NCBI GenBank assembly: GCA_023435895.1
Contig: JAEZLH010000007.1
Coordinates: forward strand, 62,001-126,000
DNA length: 64,000 nt
Source of the DNA: Bacillota bacterium
GTDB taxonomy: Bacteria > Bacillota > Clostridia > Lachnospirales > Lachnospiraceae
Direction of reading: 5' to 3'
The position numbers were made by a program, and so were the translations under genes. Numbering within the stretch: position 1 is the stretch's first letter; each line of letters starts with the position of its first letter. The notes under the pieces were generated by a model. That model was given only the letters and a program-made list of their open reading frames with translations, ran no database searches and had not been told where the DNA came from. Below are positions 1 to 8,402 of this stretch, piece by piece.

Positions 1-166
1 CGTATCTCCAAAAAGGAGAATTCTGCATATCGTAACCATTCATCCAATCATCGGGATCTGGAAATATACATAAAACCTCTTCCTTAGACATGCCAATATT
101 AATGTCCCCAAATATTCCTTCCTTAATAAAATCGAATAAATCAATTACGATCTTCGTGCTTTTCAT
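1..166 (-). CDS. Hypothetical protein, N-terminal part only (runs off the window)
   Basis: The first 55 codons of a minus-strand gene are present and the reading frame is open to the window edge. The start is ATG at 166, with an AGGTG ribosome site that overlaps the stop codon of the acetyltransferase gene just upstream (stop at 176-178), so the two genes are probably translationally coupled. The peptide begins MKSTKIVIDLFDFIKEG and contains GMSKEEVLCIFPDPDDW, a pattern seen in many small cytosolic proteins of unknown function, some of them immunity-like. No function can be assigned from this fragment. Confidence 0.6.
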   Translation of the reverse strand, partial: MKSTKIVIDLFDFIKEGIFGDINIGMSKEEVLCIFPDPDDWMNGYDMQNSPFWRY

Positions 167-175
167 CGTATTCAC

Positions 176-1075
176 CTACAGGTTTACCTTATAGTAATCC
201 ATCGTTGAAGTTTCTTCAAACCCACAAGAGGTATAAAGATTAAGAGCCGTGGCATTCTCTGTCAAAACCTGAAGCATAATTTGCTTTGCATGATCTTCCA
301 TCATCTTTCTAATTCCACCTAACAATACTGCTCTCCCATATCCTTTACCTCGGTATTCCGGCAGTACCCCAAGACCAAAGATTCCGGCAGGTTCTTTATT
401 TGTCTCAAGATGTATCTTCCCGATAATCTGGTCATCTTTTATAGCAAGGTAAATTGTCATTCCCCTCTTCTCCTCAACTTCAGGTAAAATCATGCCTTCC
501 GGGGAGGAATCTTCATCATCAAAATAAATCACATTCTGTCTCGCTATTTCCTGTGCATCCGAGTTCATTGCCTTACGAAAGCTTACACCACAAAGCTGTT
601 CTTTGCTAGGCATTTCAAAATCCTTTCTCAGATACATTTCATATTCTGTGTGATCATAGCTCACATTTAGCTTTTGAATGAAGCGCTGTCCTTCTGAGGA
701 TTTTTTATCACTCAATATCAGAACTTCCTTTGATTTTCGTCTCTTACATTCTTCCATCACCTTTTCATTTAAAGCACTAAAAATACCCTGCTTTCTATAA
801 TCAGGATGAACCATACCGTTTATTTCGAGAGCACCACCGAAACCACAAATTCCGATATATCCTACCAGACTGTCATTGTCAAAATACATAAACTCGTTTA
901 TTTCATTCTTACTACCTGTTTCTTCGCTTGCCTTTGCAATCGCAAGCTTATAGTCTAGTTCCAGCTTAAGAGCAATCCCGTCCTTCCCAAGGCATTCCTT
1001 TTGTAAAGCCTCAATCAAAACATAATCCTCTTTGCTAAGATACTCCTTTTGTTTCATGTAACGTTCATTTTCCAT
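176..1075 (-). CDS. GNAT acetyltransferase with two tandem GNAT domains
   Basis: A predicted 299-residue cytosolic N-acetyltransferase. Two acetyl-CoA-binding motif A segments are visible, HPDYRKQGIFSAL near residue 92 and LPEYRGKGYGRAVL near residue 243, so the protein is a tandem GNAT. The second copy has the canonical R/QxxGxG/A signature; the first has RKQGIF, still a typical pyrophosphate loop. The open frame extends upstream to 1207, but ATG 1075 is chosen because AGGAG sits nine bases before it and the upstream extension lacks a ribosome site. The substrate is unknown; members of this family acetylate amines, ribosomal proteins or small-molecule antibiotics. The partial gene downstream follows after nine bases. 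Confidence 0.85.
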   Translation of the reverse strand: MENERYMKQKEYLSKEDYVLIEALQKECLGKDGIALKLELDYKLAIAKASEETGSKNEINEFMYFDNDSLVGYIGICGFGGALEINGMVHPDYRKQGIFSALNEKVMEECKRRKSKEVLILSDKKSSEGQRFIQKLNVSYDHTEYEMYLRKDFEMPSKEQLCGVSFRKAMNSDAQEIARQNVIYFDDEDSSPEGMILPEVEEKRGMTIYLAIKDDQIIGKIHLETNKEPAGIFGLGVLPEYRGKGYGRAVLLGGIRKMMEDHAKQIMLQVLTENATALNLYTSCGFEETSTMDYYKVNL

Positions 1076-1375
1076 GAGTTTAGTCTCCTTGTTGTAAATC
1101 TTGTCCTTATTATACCATTGTATCCTACAACTAAGATAGACAAATTTAGAAAATGATTCTAAATTTTTGTTCATAGCATCCATATTGTTTATAGTAATAA
1201 AAACCACTTATACCAAAAGGCCATGCCCACTATGTCTCCCAATTCTACAGTATTTCACATCCCCTCTCAAAATATCTTATCTCAACTTATTTTTTTACTT
1301 TTATACCCAAGAGCGTAAATCAAACAAGCCGATATGAATATATTAATTGTGAGAATACTGAAAGAGGGAAATAAA

Positions 1376-1726
1376 ATGTCTGACACAAACAAATATGATG
1401 TTAATTCATTTGAAGGCAACGAAGATTTTGAAAAAGACCTTGAGTCTTATAGAAATTGTGAAAAAGTTGTTCATCAAAAAGCGAAAATCAATTTACCGGT
1501 ATCTGTTGAGCCCTATGTAATCTCCGGAAAAATTAAAACTAAATGCTGTGGTGTTCCTACTGTAACAATCGATCCTTATTGTGATTGCAAAGACTGTTGT
1601 CATTACCTGATTACCCAGAAGATCTGCATCGATATTCCGTTACGTTTTGGAGCTGTAGCTGAAACAAAGGATGCCTTTGTAGAATGTGAAGAAGCCTATA
1701 TTGATGACGAATCTCCATGTGAATAG
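1376..1726 (+). CDS. Cysteine-rich small protein, function unknown
   Basis: A 116-residue protein starting at ATG 1376 with GAGGG upstream; an earlier in-frame ATG at 1334 lacks a ribosome site. It has an acidic N-terminus and ten cysteines, including a KCCG pair and a CDCKDCC cluster (roughly residues 60-75). No signal peptide or membrane segment is seen. The arrangement IxLPVxVEPYV...TKCCG...QKICIDIPLRFGA looks like a compact beta-rich protein with structural or metal-binding cysteines. Similar cysteine-rich proteins occur in spore-formers and could be spore-coat components, but that is only a guess. The gene stands alone, followed by strong hairpins. Confidence 0.7.
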   Translation: MSDTNKYDVNSFEGNEDFEKDLESYRNCEKVVHQKAKINLPVSVEPYVISGKIKTKCCGVPTVTIDPYCDCKDCCHYLITQKICIDIPLRFGAVAETKDAFVECEEAYIDDESPCE

Positions 1727-1833
1727 CAATTAGCGGGAAATGACTTGCATTATAAGTCATCCGATCGGCGCAAATATACTTGTATCAATCAAGCCTCACT
1801 TGGTTCATACCTGTTTAATTTTGCGTAAATATA

Positions 1834-1881
1834 AAGGGTCTTTTGCGAAATAACCAAATGGTTATCCAGCGAAAGGCCCTT
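1834..1881 (+). terminator. Hairpin after the cysteine-rich gene, possible terminator
   Basis: A 13-bp stem with two G-T wobbles (1834-1846 with 1869-1881) encloses a second small stem ATAACC/GGTTAT, giving a long continuous rod. The following bases are T/A-rich rather than a pure T run, so termination is likely but not certain. Confidence 0.5.
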
Positions 1882-1904
1882 ATATAATATAAAAAACGCT
1901 TAAC

Positions 1905-1943
1905 ATAATCAAGGTGGAATTCTGAGAATTCCACCTTGATTAT
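1905..1943. repeat. Perfect 18-bp inverted repeat
   Basis: Arms at 1905-1922 and 1926-1943 are exact reverse complements with a three-base centre. The sequence AAGGTGGAATTC and its complement form the core. It could be a bidirectional terminator or a protein-binding palindrome; no T run of convincing length follows on either strand. Confidence 0.6.
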
Positions 1944-2623
1944 TAACATATAAACTATTCCAACTCTCATCTTTACTAATCTGATTATACTCCATCGATT
2001 ATATCAGCTGCAATTCTCTTTCGAAAGAATTGCAAATACAACTTACTTGCACTTAACTTCTATCGTTTACCACTTTTCTAATACATTCCCCAACATATTA
2101 AAGACATACATGATATTACGTTGTTAAAATCAAATCTTTTTTAGCTCAATGGAGTATAATCAGTAGTTTCATAATGTAACTTTATAATAATTTCCATAAA
2201 CCTTACATCGGTATTTCACATAATTAATCTGTCCCCACAGGTGATATAGATCAGTAATATTTACTAATTATTATATGGTTATAGTGTACACAAATTTTAT
2301 TAATTTGAATATTGGTTTTTGTCCTAAAATAAGTTGCTTTTCGTTGGTTTTTGTGTGTAGATTTTTAACTTTTATTTTTGTCCATAATGAAAATCTATCT
2401 ATGTATGTAAATCCCTGATTTTAAAGAGTTTTCTCGGTTTTCGAATATAGTATTTCATGCCTATATAAGAGCTTCTCAAAGTAAATTTTTACATTTTTAT
2501 TAAAGAAAATACGATTTTCTATAAAAATAATACTTTTTAGTACTAGAAAATGTTGCTTTTCGTTGGTTTTTATATTTTAATATTACTATACCTTTACTAT
2601 GAATTATTATTTTGGGAGGTTTT
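1944..2623. other. Repeat-rich non-coding region upstream of the Spo0A-like regulator
   Basis: About 680 bases with no credible gene. It holds a 15-bp inverted repeat (CTGATTATACTCCAT at 1981-1995, its complement at 2149-2163), a near-palindrome around TTTCGAAA near 2020, and a perfect 20-base direct repeat (see separate entry). TTTTTGTCC occurs at 2316-2324 and 2375-2383, resembling the first part of a Spo0A box (TTTGTCRAA). The density of repeats suggests a control region for the regulator gene that follows. Confidence 0.55.
2333..2571 (+). repeat. Pair of perfect 20-base direct repeats upstream of the regulator gene
   Basis: GTTGCTTTTCGTTGGTTTTT occurs at 2333-2352 and again at 2552-2571, 219 bases apart. 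The second copy ends about 50 bases before the start codon at 2624. A partial copy (ATTGGTTTTTGTCC) lies at 2311-2324. Duplicated sequence of this exactness in an intergenic region beside a regulator gene is best read as duplicated binding sites, possibly for the regulator itself. Confidence 0.7.
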
Positions 2624-3409
2624 ATGACAACTGCACTTTCAATTTTCATTATTGAAGATGATCCGATTGCATGTAAAGAGTTGACGGACTGTATTGAGGA
2701 TGCAGAAGATTTCGTATTACTCGGTTCTACAAACAATTCAGATATTGCAATCAAATATATGAAAGATTACATGCCGGACATAATCATATTAGATTTAGAG
2801 CTGCACAATGGTAGTGGTAGCGGGTTTTTCGTTTTACAGGCACTCAAACAGGAAGAACAACAGTTTAAACCTTATGTTCTTATTACCACCAACAATTCGA
2901 GTCCGATTACCTTTGATTCAACACGCCAACTTGGAGCAGATTTTATTATGACAAAGCACCAAAAAGATTATTCCGCAAAAAATGTGATTGACTTTCTAAA
3001 GATTATCCGCCCTACCTTGCTCAATAATAAAAACGCTTTAGCAAGCATACATGCAACTACAGAAAATCCTTTTGTTAGGAATAAACGTATTATAAGGCGA
3101 ATTGGCACCGAATTAGACCATATCGGTATCAGTCCTAAGGCTGTTGGATATCAGTACTTAACAGAAGCCATACAGCTCGTTTTAGATAATCAGAAACAAA
3201 ATCTCTGTGGTTCCATAGCAACAAAATATAGAAAGACAGAAGCGAGTGTGGAACGGGCAATACAGAATGCAATTAATAGGGCATGGAAGACAGCGGACAT
3301 CGATGATTTGGCAAATAACTATACTGCCAGAATAAATCCCGAGAAAGGTGTTCCTACTGTTAATGAACTTGTATTTTTTTATGCGAATAAAATCAAGAAT
3401 GAATATTGA
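2624..3409 (+). CDS. Response regulator with a Spo0A-type DNA-binding domain
   Basis: A 261-residue two-domain regulator. Residues about 5-130 form a receiver domain: acidic pair in IIEDD, phospho-acceptor Asp57 in ILDLEL, Thr in LITTNN and Lys in MTKHQK. Residues about 155-258 match the Spo0A C-terminal domain: GYQYLTEAIQLVLDN, then ATKYRKTEASVERAIQNAI and RAW, aligning with the recognition-helix region of Spo0A. It is not the cell's canonical Spo0A by context (no spoIVB neighbour) and diverges in the receiver. The start is ATG 2624 after GGGAGG, although spacing is short (4 bases); TTG 2612 is the open-frame limit. It is followed by a big hairpin and then a sensor kinase, its probable partner. 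Confidence 0.85.
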   Translation: MTTALSIFIIEDDPIACKELTDCIEDAEDFVLLGSTNNSDIAIKYMKDYMPDIIILDLELHNGSGSGFFVLQALKQEEQQFKPYVLITTNNSSPITFDSTRQLGADFIMTKHQKDYSAKNVIDFLKIIRPTLLNNKNALASIHATTENPFVRNKRIIRRIGTELDHIGISPKAVGYQYLTEAIQLVLDNQKQNLCGSIATKYRKTEASVERAIQNAINRAWKTADIDDLANNYTARINPEKGVPTVNELVFFYANKIKNEY

Positions 3410-3435
3410 TTATTTATGGGATGAAAAAGAATCGA

Positions 3436-3508
3436 CTATACAAGTTCAGAACGAACGGTATTTATTATCATCATGTATCCGTTCGTTCTGAACACATTAA
3501 GTGTATAG
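3436..3508 (+). terminator. Long hairpin between regulator and kinase genes
   Basis: GTTCAGAACGAACGG at 3444-3458 pairs perfectly with 3479-3493, and the outer CTATAC (3436-3441) can pair with GTATAG (3503-3508). No T run follows, so it may be a transcript-processing or attenuation structure that separates expression of the regulator and the kinase rather than a simple terminator. Confidence 0.5.
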
Positions 3509-3721
3509 TGACGCTGAATTGTAGGTTTAACCTTAAATTAACCGTTCCCATGTGAGTTAAGACATAACCCAACTCCATAATTTACTCCAAATAGAAAACA
3601 TGTAGGTTTCCTCCTTATTTTTTTCTTAAATCATAAGAAAAATAGGAAGATTTCTATATTGGTTCCTGGGGGTTGCTTTTTGTATATAATCGTTACTTTA
3701 AGGAAAGGTGGTTTTATTTTC

Positions 3722-5233
3722 ATGTTGATAGTAAAGTATTTTGCGATAATGATAAGTTGTTTTTATATATCAATGAAGCTTTTACATATTACGCCTAAAA
3801 AAAATGTATATATTTCTTTATTGATTTTTATGACTCCTTCGGTTCCTCTCATATGTTTATTAAGAACCCATTTTAAACCAATTAGTTTCTTTGTTTTTGT
3901 AATATTAATTTCAGGTTTTGTAATCTATAACTTGAAAGTGTCTATTCGACTTGCTTTGATTGTATCCATCATTTCCTTTGGCTTATCCTTCTTCATATTC
4001 ATAATTGCCGCAACAATTACCCTGCCAATTGGTGGGCTAATTAGTTTGTTTACACATCAATACCCTTCCGATTTCATTTGCATGATAATTATTGCTATAA
4101 TTCATTTATCGCTAATAACTGTACCTTTTAAATTTCGCCGTTTACGGAACGGAATGTCCTTTTTATATGATCGTGGTTCAAGCGATCTTGGGTTTATAAT
4201 TAGCATTAATATACTGTTAACTGTTTCTTATTTTAGCTTATACAAAAAAGCACATCTCATATTTGTAGTTCCGTTTTTCTTTCTTGTATTAAGTGGGCTC
4301 ACCCTCTTTTTATGGTGGAAAAAGGCTCTTTCCAAAAAATACATTGATAAGATAAATCTCAAAGAAATTGATACCTTACAGGAAATGATAAATGAAAAGA
4401 ACCGTCAGATTGATGCTTTGAAGTATCATAACAGCGAACTATCAAAGATTATTCATAAGGACAACAAGCTAATTCCATCCATGGAATTAGCCGTTAGAGA
4501 ATACCTGACAACTGCAGAAGCAGAAGCAGACCCTTCTTTACATATTGGAAAAGGCAAAGATTTAATTGAGCAATTAAATACAATTACTCAGGAACGAAGC
4601 GGAATTATAACTACTTATGAAACTAATAATCAACTGCTTGATCAAACCAACGTCCAATCCATTGACCATACACTTTCCTACATGTATCATAAGGCTATTA
4701 ATTTTAACGTTGGATTTAATCTAATATTGACTGGAAGCGTTAAATATTTAGTTGAGAATATCATTGGAGAAGAAGACTTAAGAACATTGTTAGCTGACTT
4801 AATAGAGAATGCCATTATCGCTACAAAAGAAGAAAATCAGAGAAAAATTATGGTGAATATCGGTATTGCGAATGAACTTTATTCCTTGGATGTATTTGAT
4901 AGCGGTAGCCACTTTTCCATAGATGTCCTATTAAATCTCGGATTAAAACAGACCACAACCCATGCACATGAAGGCGGAAGTGGTATTGGTTTGATGACTA
5001 CCTACGAACTGATCACAAAATATCAGGCGAGCTTTGTAATTGAAGAATACCAGGACAGCCTTTTTGCCAAAAAAGTATCTATTGTCTTTGATAACTTATG
5101 TCAGGTTCGTGTTAATTCAGTGCGCCCGGAGGTTATTACTACTCTTTCCTTTAGAAATGATATCATTGTAACCGGCAATACTAAGATTGACCCACAGGAG
5201 CCAAACCCTTATGGGGAGTTGCAGTTTACATAA
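3722..5233 (+). CDS. Membrane sensor histidine kinase of the AgrC/GHKL type
   Basis: A 503-residue protein. The N-terminal ~205 residues hold about six hydrophobic membrane helices with little extracellular sequence. A coiled-coil segment (about 215-245) leads to the phospho-acceptor His245 in IIHKDNKL, the short H-box typical of the HPK10/AgrC-like family. A GHKL ATPase follows: N box DLIENAI near 358, G1 DSG near 393, G2 GGSGIGL near 418. A roughly 50-residue tail lies beyond the ATPase. ATG 3722 is chosen because AAAGGTGG precedes it; the longer frame from 3659 has no ribosome site. In related systems such kinases sense peptides. No peptide precursor or AgrB-like protease gene is evident nearby. 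The adjacent Spo0A-like regulator is the expected target. Confidence 0.82.
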   Translation: MLIVKYFAIMISCFYISMKLLHITPKKNVYISLLIFMTPSVPLICLLRTHFKPISFFVFVILISGFVIYNLKVSIRLALIVSIISFGLSFFIFIIAATITLPIGGLISLFTHQYPSDFICMIIIAIIHLSLITVPFKFRRLRNGMSFLYDRGSSDLGFIISINILLTVSYFSLYKKAHLIFVVPFFFLVLSGLTLFLWWKKALSKKYIDKINLKEIDTLQEMINEKNRQIDALKYHNSELSKIIHKDNKLIPSMELAVREYLTTAEAEADPSLHIGKGKDLIEQLNTITQERSGIITTYETNNQLLDQTNVQSIDHTLSYMYHKAINFNVGFNLILTGSVKYLVENIIGEEDLRTLLADLIENAIIATKEENQRKIMVNIGIANELYSLDVFDSGSHFSIDVLLNLGLKQTTTHAHEGGSGIGLMTTYELITKYQASFVIEEYQDSLFAKKVSIVFDNLCQVRVNSVRPEVITTLSFRNDIIVTGNTKIDPQEPNPYGELQFT

Positions 5234-5290
5234 TCGTGGAACCAGCGAGATAAGAAAATGTGGATGTCTAGCAAATACTTTGTAATAATA

Positions 5291-5328
5291 AAAAAACTGC
5301 GACCTTATTGTGAAGGTTGCAGTTTTTT
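5291..5328 (+). terminator. Rho-independent terminator after the sensor kinase gene
   Basis: A 16-bp stem (5291-5306 with 5313-5328, one G-T wobble) with a six-base loop, flanked by A and T runs so it can act in both directions. It ends the kinase transcript and could also end the convergent minus-strand transcript coming from 5871. Confidence 0.8.
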
Positions 5329-5454
5329 ATTTATTACAATAATATTAAAATATCTAGCTAGGACAATCGCTTCAATATTTTGCATATCAATTCGTGCTTG
5401 GGTTATCATTCCTTTTGTAATTTCCACCTTTATTGTTACATCTCAGATGTAATT

Positions 5455-5871
5455 TTATCCAATGGCTTGAGATAACATGACTTTGTCCATTTCATATAAG
5501 TAATATTTATTTTCACTCTGGCTTAACGGGTTATATAATATAATTCCATCGTATGAACCGAAATCATGATTTATAATTCGTGATTTATAAAGTCTATCTA
5601 TTTTTACTTTTGAAACTATCAAAAAATTTGCTTCAAAATTTATATCTGGTAAGTCCATTCCTTCTTCTATCCAACTATCACGTTGCTCTTTACTAGTAAT
5701 AATAAACCAATTATCATCTATATCCCAATGCACACTAGCGTTCACCGTGTTAATATAATTTAAGTTTAAACGTTCATGTTTATTGACATAAATAAGTAAA
5801 AAACTTAACAAAAATAAGCAAGATATAAAAATTAATATACAACGAAAATTAATTTTTTTTATTGGTTTCAT
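5455..5871 (-). CDS. Small membrane-anchored hypothetical protein
   Basis: A 138-residue protein with a positively charged start (MKPIKKINFR), one hydrophobic helix at about residues 11-29 and a hydrophilic remainder predicted to lie outside the membrane. The ribosome site GAGGAGG is excellent, five bases before ATG 5871. No family is recognised. It is the last gene of a minus-strand run of immunity-like genes (8557-9048 to here), so it might be part of the same accessory module, but nothing in the protein itself proves this. Confidence 0.7.
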   Translation of the reverse strand: MKPIKKINFRCILIFISCLFLLSFLLIYVNKHERLNLNYINTVNASVHWDIDDNWFIITSKEQRDSWIEEGMDLPDINFEANFLIVSKVKIDRLYKSRIINHDFGSYDGIILYNPLSQSENKYYLYEMDKVMLSQAIG

Positions 5872-5969
5872 TTATGCCTCCTCATTGGTTAAAGTGGTGA
5901 ATCATCTATTTCACCCATTAACGACAGCTACAAGTATGTATAATCCACCCTTTGCTTATTTGAATATCA

Positions 5970-6680
5970 TTATAATAAACTTGATAATGTGTCTCTCGAG
6001 ATATTCTCATTGCGTTTTAACAACATCTCAATGTATTCATAATCATTATTTAAAATCGATTCCCGTATTTTACGAAATTCAAATAAATCATTCTCTGCAT
6101 CTTGTACGTATTTTTTATAATCATTTTCAGAAAAGATATCTTTGTTGGCTTGAACTGCAGTCATATTCTGATATTCAATATAATTAATAATACGTACACA
6201 TCTTTCATAATTTCTTAGTTTAGCGTTAATCCATAAACTAGCAGGGCTATGTAATGGAACTTTATAAATATCTTTTTCTATCTCATCAATTATTTTTAAA
6301 CAGCTATTACAATCTTTTGTAGATTCAAATAAGGGAAGCACTTTATCTTGAACACTAAATAATAATGCCTTGATAACTCTTTCAACACTTTTCGAATCGG
6401 ATGGTTTACACTTCCACCACGTATCCAATCTATTTACTATCTGACCCAAACCAAAAGTTCCTTCATTTACTTGATCCATGTCATCCAAAATGATGTATAA
6501 CGGAAATAATCCTATCATCAAATTACACTCTCGACCTCTATTAAGAGTATGCAAAGATATTGTTTGCAAAATTTCTTCACTAACAAGTCGATAAAATAAC
6601 CCCTTCTTATATTTAAACCCATAGATTAGTAATAACTCTTCTAATAAATTTTTATATAGTTTCTTTAGCGTGACCCCCAT
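5970..6680 (-). CDS. DUF4304-like hypothetical protein
   Basis: A 236-residue soluble protein. The N-terminal part (LKKLYKNLLEELLLIYGFKYKKGLFYRLVSEEILQTISLHT pattern, residues about 5-45) resembles DUF4304 proteins: a helix, then a phrase GF.....FYR......Q.I, then a strand reading CNLMIGLFPLY. The rest is helical and charged with two cysteines in CNSC. The start ATG 6680 has AAAGG eight bases upstream. DUF4304 genes are often found beside polymorphic toxins and SUKH immunity genes; this one sits in such a run. The biochemical role is unknown. Confidence 0.6.
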   Translation of the reverse strand: MGVTLKKLYKNLLEELLLIYGFKYKKGLFYRLVSEEILQTISLHTLNRGRECNLMIGLFPLYIILDDMDQVNEGTFGLGQIVNRLDTWWKCKPSDSKSVERVIKALLFSVQDKVLPLFESTKDCNSCLKIIDEIEKDIYKVPLHSPASLWINAKLRNYERCVRIINYIEYQNMTAVQANKDIFSENDYKKYVQDAENDLFEFRKIRESILNNDYEYIEMLLKRNENISRDTLSSLL

Positions 6681-6738
6681 ATTTCTGCCTTTCTATGATA
6701 TAAAAATCACTCTGTTGTTTGCTCATTTGGATTAGGGA

Positions 6739-7524
6739 CTACCCAATAATATGTATTTCCCATTGTGCTTCTAACTCAGCTTTAAATCGTTTCCAGATAT
6801 TGTTATTTGGTTTATAGCTCCATTTCACTTCGCCGTTTGGAAACAACGCATATAACACTCCTGCTAATTCAACATAAATCGTTCCATCCTTTGCAATGTT
6901 CATAAAATCCTGGTGTTCTCGCCCAATGGTCTTTTCCCACAATATTTCACCTGATTTGCTAAATGCATATAGTGCTTCCGTACCAATCAAACCAAAGTAT
7001 ATTGTTCCATCCTGCGAAATTACTGGGTCACTCCAATTGGCTGATGGTAAGTTATGCTCCCAATTTAAAAATCCATTTTCTGAGATACTCATTAACTTTC
7101 CTTTACCAGCGCCCTCAATGTAAACATATAAATTACCATCTTTATCGAGGGCGACATTGTCATATGCATTATAATCAATAACATATGTCCACTTAACTGT
7201 ACCATCCGGATATAAACAAATCAATCGGCCTTTTACACTTATAATATCGTTTGGATCACTTTCCGCAACTAATACCCGTATATCAGAATCGATTGTGAAC
7301 GTGGGGTTAACATCATATTTGCCGATATTTAAATCTTTATATACTTGCTTCCATTTTAATTTTGGTTTTTTTGGAAGTTCAAATCTCGACATTCTTGTCC
7401 AGTTCGTTATCGCAGGATGGATCGCATGACAATCGTATCCACCTTCTTCAAATCCTCCAAACCCCTCATTATTGCTAAAAAAAGAGTTTTTTATAAGATC
7501 ACCTTCCTCGCCCATCGAATACAT
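6739..7524 (-). CDS. PQQ-like beta-propeller repeat protein
   Basis: A 261-residue protein without a signal peptide. At least four propeller-like repeats are visible, each ending in a phrase such as GTVKWTY, GFLNWEH, GEILWEK, GEVKWSY and containing D.DGNLYV or QDGTIYF, the hallmark of PQQ-like/quinoprotein WD-type blades. The number of blades seems too small for a complete eight-bladed enzyme, so it is more likely a binding or scaffold domain. The start is uncertain: ATG 7524 has no good ribosome site and ATG 7515 is equally possible. It follows the SMI1/KNR4 gene by 32 bases and probably shares its transcript. Confidence 0.7.
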   Translation of the reverse strand: MYSMGEEGDLIKNSFFSNNEGFGGFEEGGYDCHAIHPAITNWTRMSRFELPKKPKLKWKQVYKDLNIGKYDVNPTFTIDSDIRVLVAESDPNDIISVKGRLICLYPDGTVKWTYVIDYNAYDNVALDKDGNLYVYIEGAGKGKLMSISENGFLNWEHNLPSANWSDPVISQDGTIYFGLIGTEALYAFSKSGEILWEKTIGREHQDFMNIAKDGTIYVELAGVLYALFPNGEVKWSYKPNNNIWKRFKAELEAQWEIHIIG

Positions 7525-7556
7525 TCAGAATACTATTTTTTTCCCTAATTAATCTT

Positions 7557-8144
7557 TTAATTTATTGGCACAGTACAAACATCTTTATTATATAATATAC
7601 CGTTTTCATCGAAAAGACTTGATAACCTTTGTATCTCACTATTTATCCAACTTAAAAGACTATCCCATTCTTTCAATTTTTGAAATGAATCAGGATTACA
7701 CAGAAACACTTTATTCGAGTTACTATCTAAATCATATGCCATTGTGGAACCATCCCATGAATAACTTCCAAACATCAGCCAATTATTTGAGAACAGACCT
7801 TTCATCTCCTCATTTTCAAAAAACAAATCATAGGGCTGATATGTTTCATCTCCATTTCTCTTATATGATGTTCGCAACCCCCAAATACTTAATGTATCTG
7901 AAAAAACATTTAAACCATTTGCTACTTTAAGATATTCTATAAAGTCCGACGGAATTTTACTCTTAAACTTTTTCTGTATATTAAGTATTTGGTCATTTGT
8001 CAAAGGATGATATATTTCATGCAACCATGCTTGACTTCCAATATGTGGCGTACGACATATCAATTTAGTTCCATTATTTAAGATTAGTTTTCCTCCACTT
8101 TCCCACTTTTCTAGTAAAGACAATAATTCTAAATATTCATGCAT
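7557..8144 (-). CDS. SMI1/KNR4 (SUKH) family protein, probable toxin immunity
   Basis: A 195-residue soluble protein with the SUKH pattern: a helical N-terminus, PLTNDQILNIQKKFKSKIPSDFIEYLKVANGLNVF near residues 45-80, then WGL, a LMFGSYSWDGSTMAYDLDS strand pair near residues 122-140 and a C-terminal helix around WDSLLSWI. GGAGGATTACA gives a strong ribosome site before ATG 8144. SUKH proteins neutralise nuclease toxins of polymorphic toxin systems. The start lies only 24 bases after a toxin-like C-terminal remnant (8169-8309), the usual toxin-immunity spacing, which supports this role. Confidence 0.75.
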   Translation of the reverse strand: MHEYLELLSLLEKWESGGKLILNNGTKLICRTPHIGSQAWLHEIYHPLTNDQILNIQKKFKSKIPSDFIEYLKVANGLNVFSDTLSIWGLRTSYKRNGDETYQPYDLFFENEEMKGLFSNNWLMFGSYSWDGSTMAYDLDSNSNKVFLCNPDSFQKLKEWDSLLSWINSEIQRLSSLFDENGILYNKDVCTVPIN

Positions 8145-8168
8145 TGTAATCCTCCTAAATTTTTCGAT

Positions 8169-8309
8169 TTAGCAGCCTGTCACTTTATTGATTTGATGTC
8201 CTTCATACCCTTTTGGTTTACCATATCCAAGCAATTTCCATTTTCCATCTTTCGACCATCTTGATGTAGCTCTACCTATGGTTTTAACTAATTCTCTCTT
8301 CTTACCCAT
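8169..8309 (-). pseudogene. Remnant of a nuclease-toxin C-terminus
   Basis: A short minus-strand frame ends in PKGYEGHQINKVTGC and stop, preceded by RWSKDGKWKLLGYGKP. The phrase GYEGHQINKV resembles the GHH/HNH-type nuclease signature at the C-termini of polymorphic toxins. The ATG at 8309 has a GGGGAG directly abutting it, so it is not a convincing start; upstream the frame is closed by TAA about 50 bases further on, and an alternative frame (EYINFEAPAG...) reads plausibly, which suggests a frameshifted or truncated toxin module. The immunity-like gene begins 24 bases downstream. Confidence 0.4.
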
Positions 8310-8402
8310 CTCCCCTGGCCGTGAAACCAGCAGGTGCTTCGAAATTTATATATTCTGTGATTAGCTCCATAAATGTGAATAAATTTCATCAATAAAACGA
8401 AG

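Noticed and set aside
2500..2754. Minus-strand frame overlapping the start of the Spo0A-like regulator
   Set aside because: It is antisense to a well-supported gene and shows no protein-like composition of its own.
5258..5452. Plus-strand frame after the sensor kinase
   Set aside because: It reads through the terminator at 5291-5328 and has no ribosome site; an accidental frame.
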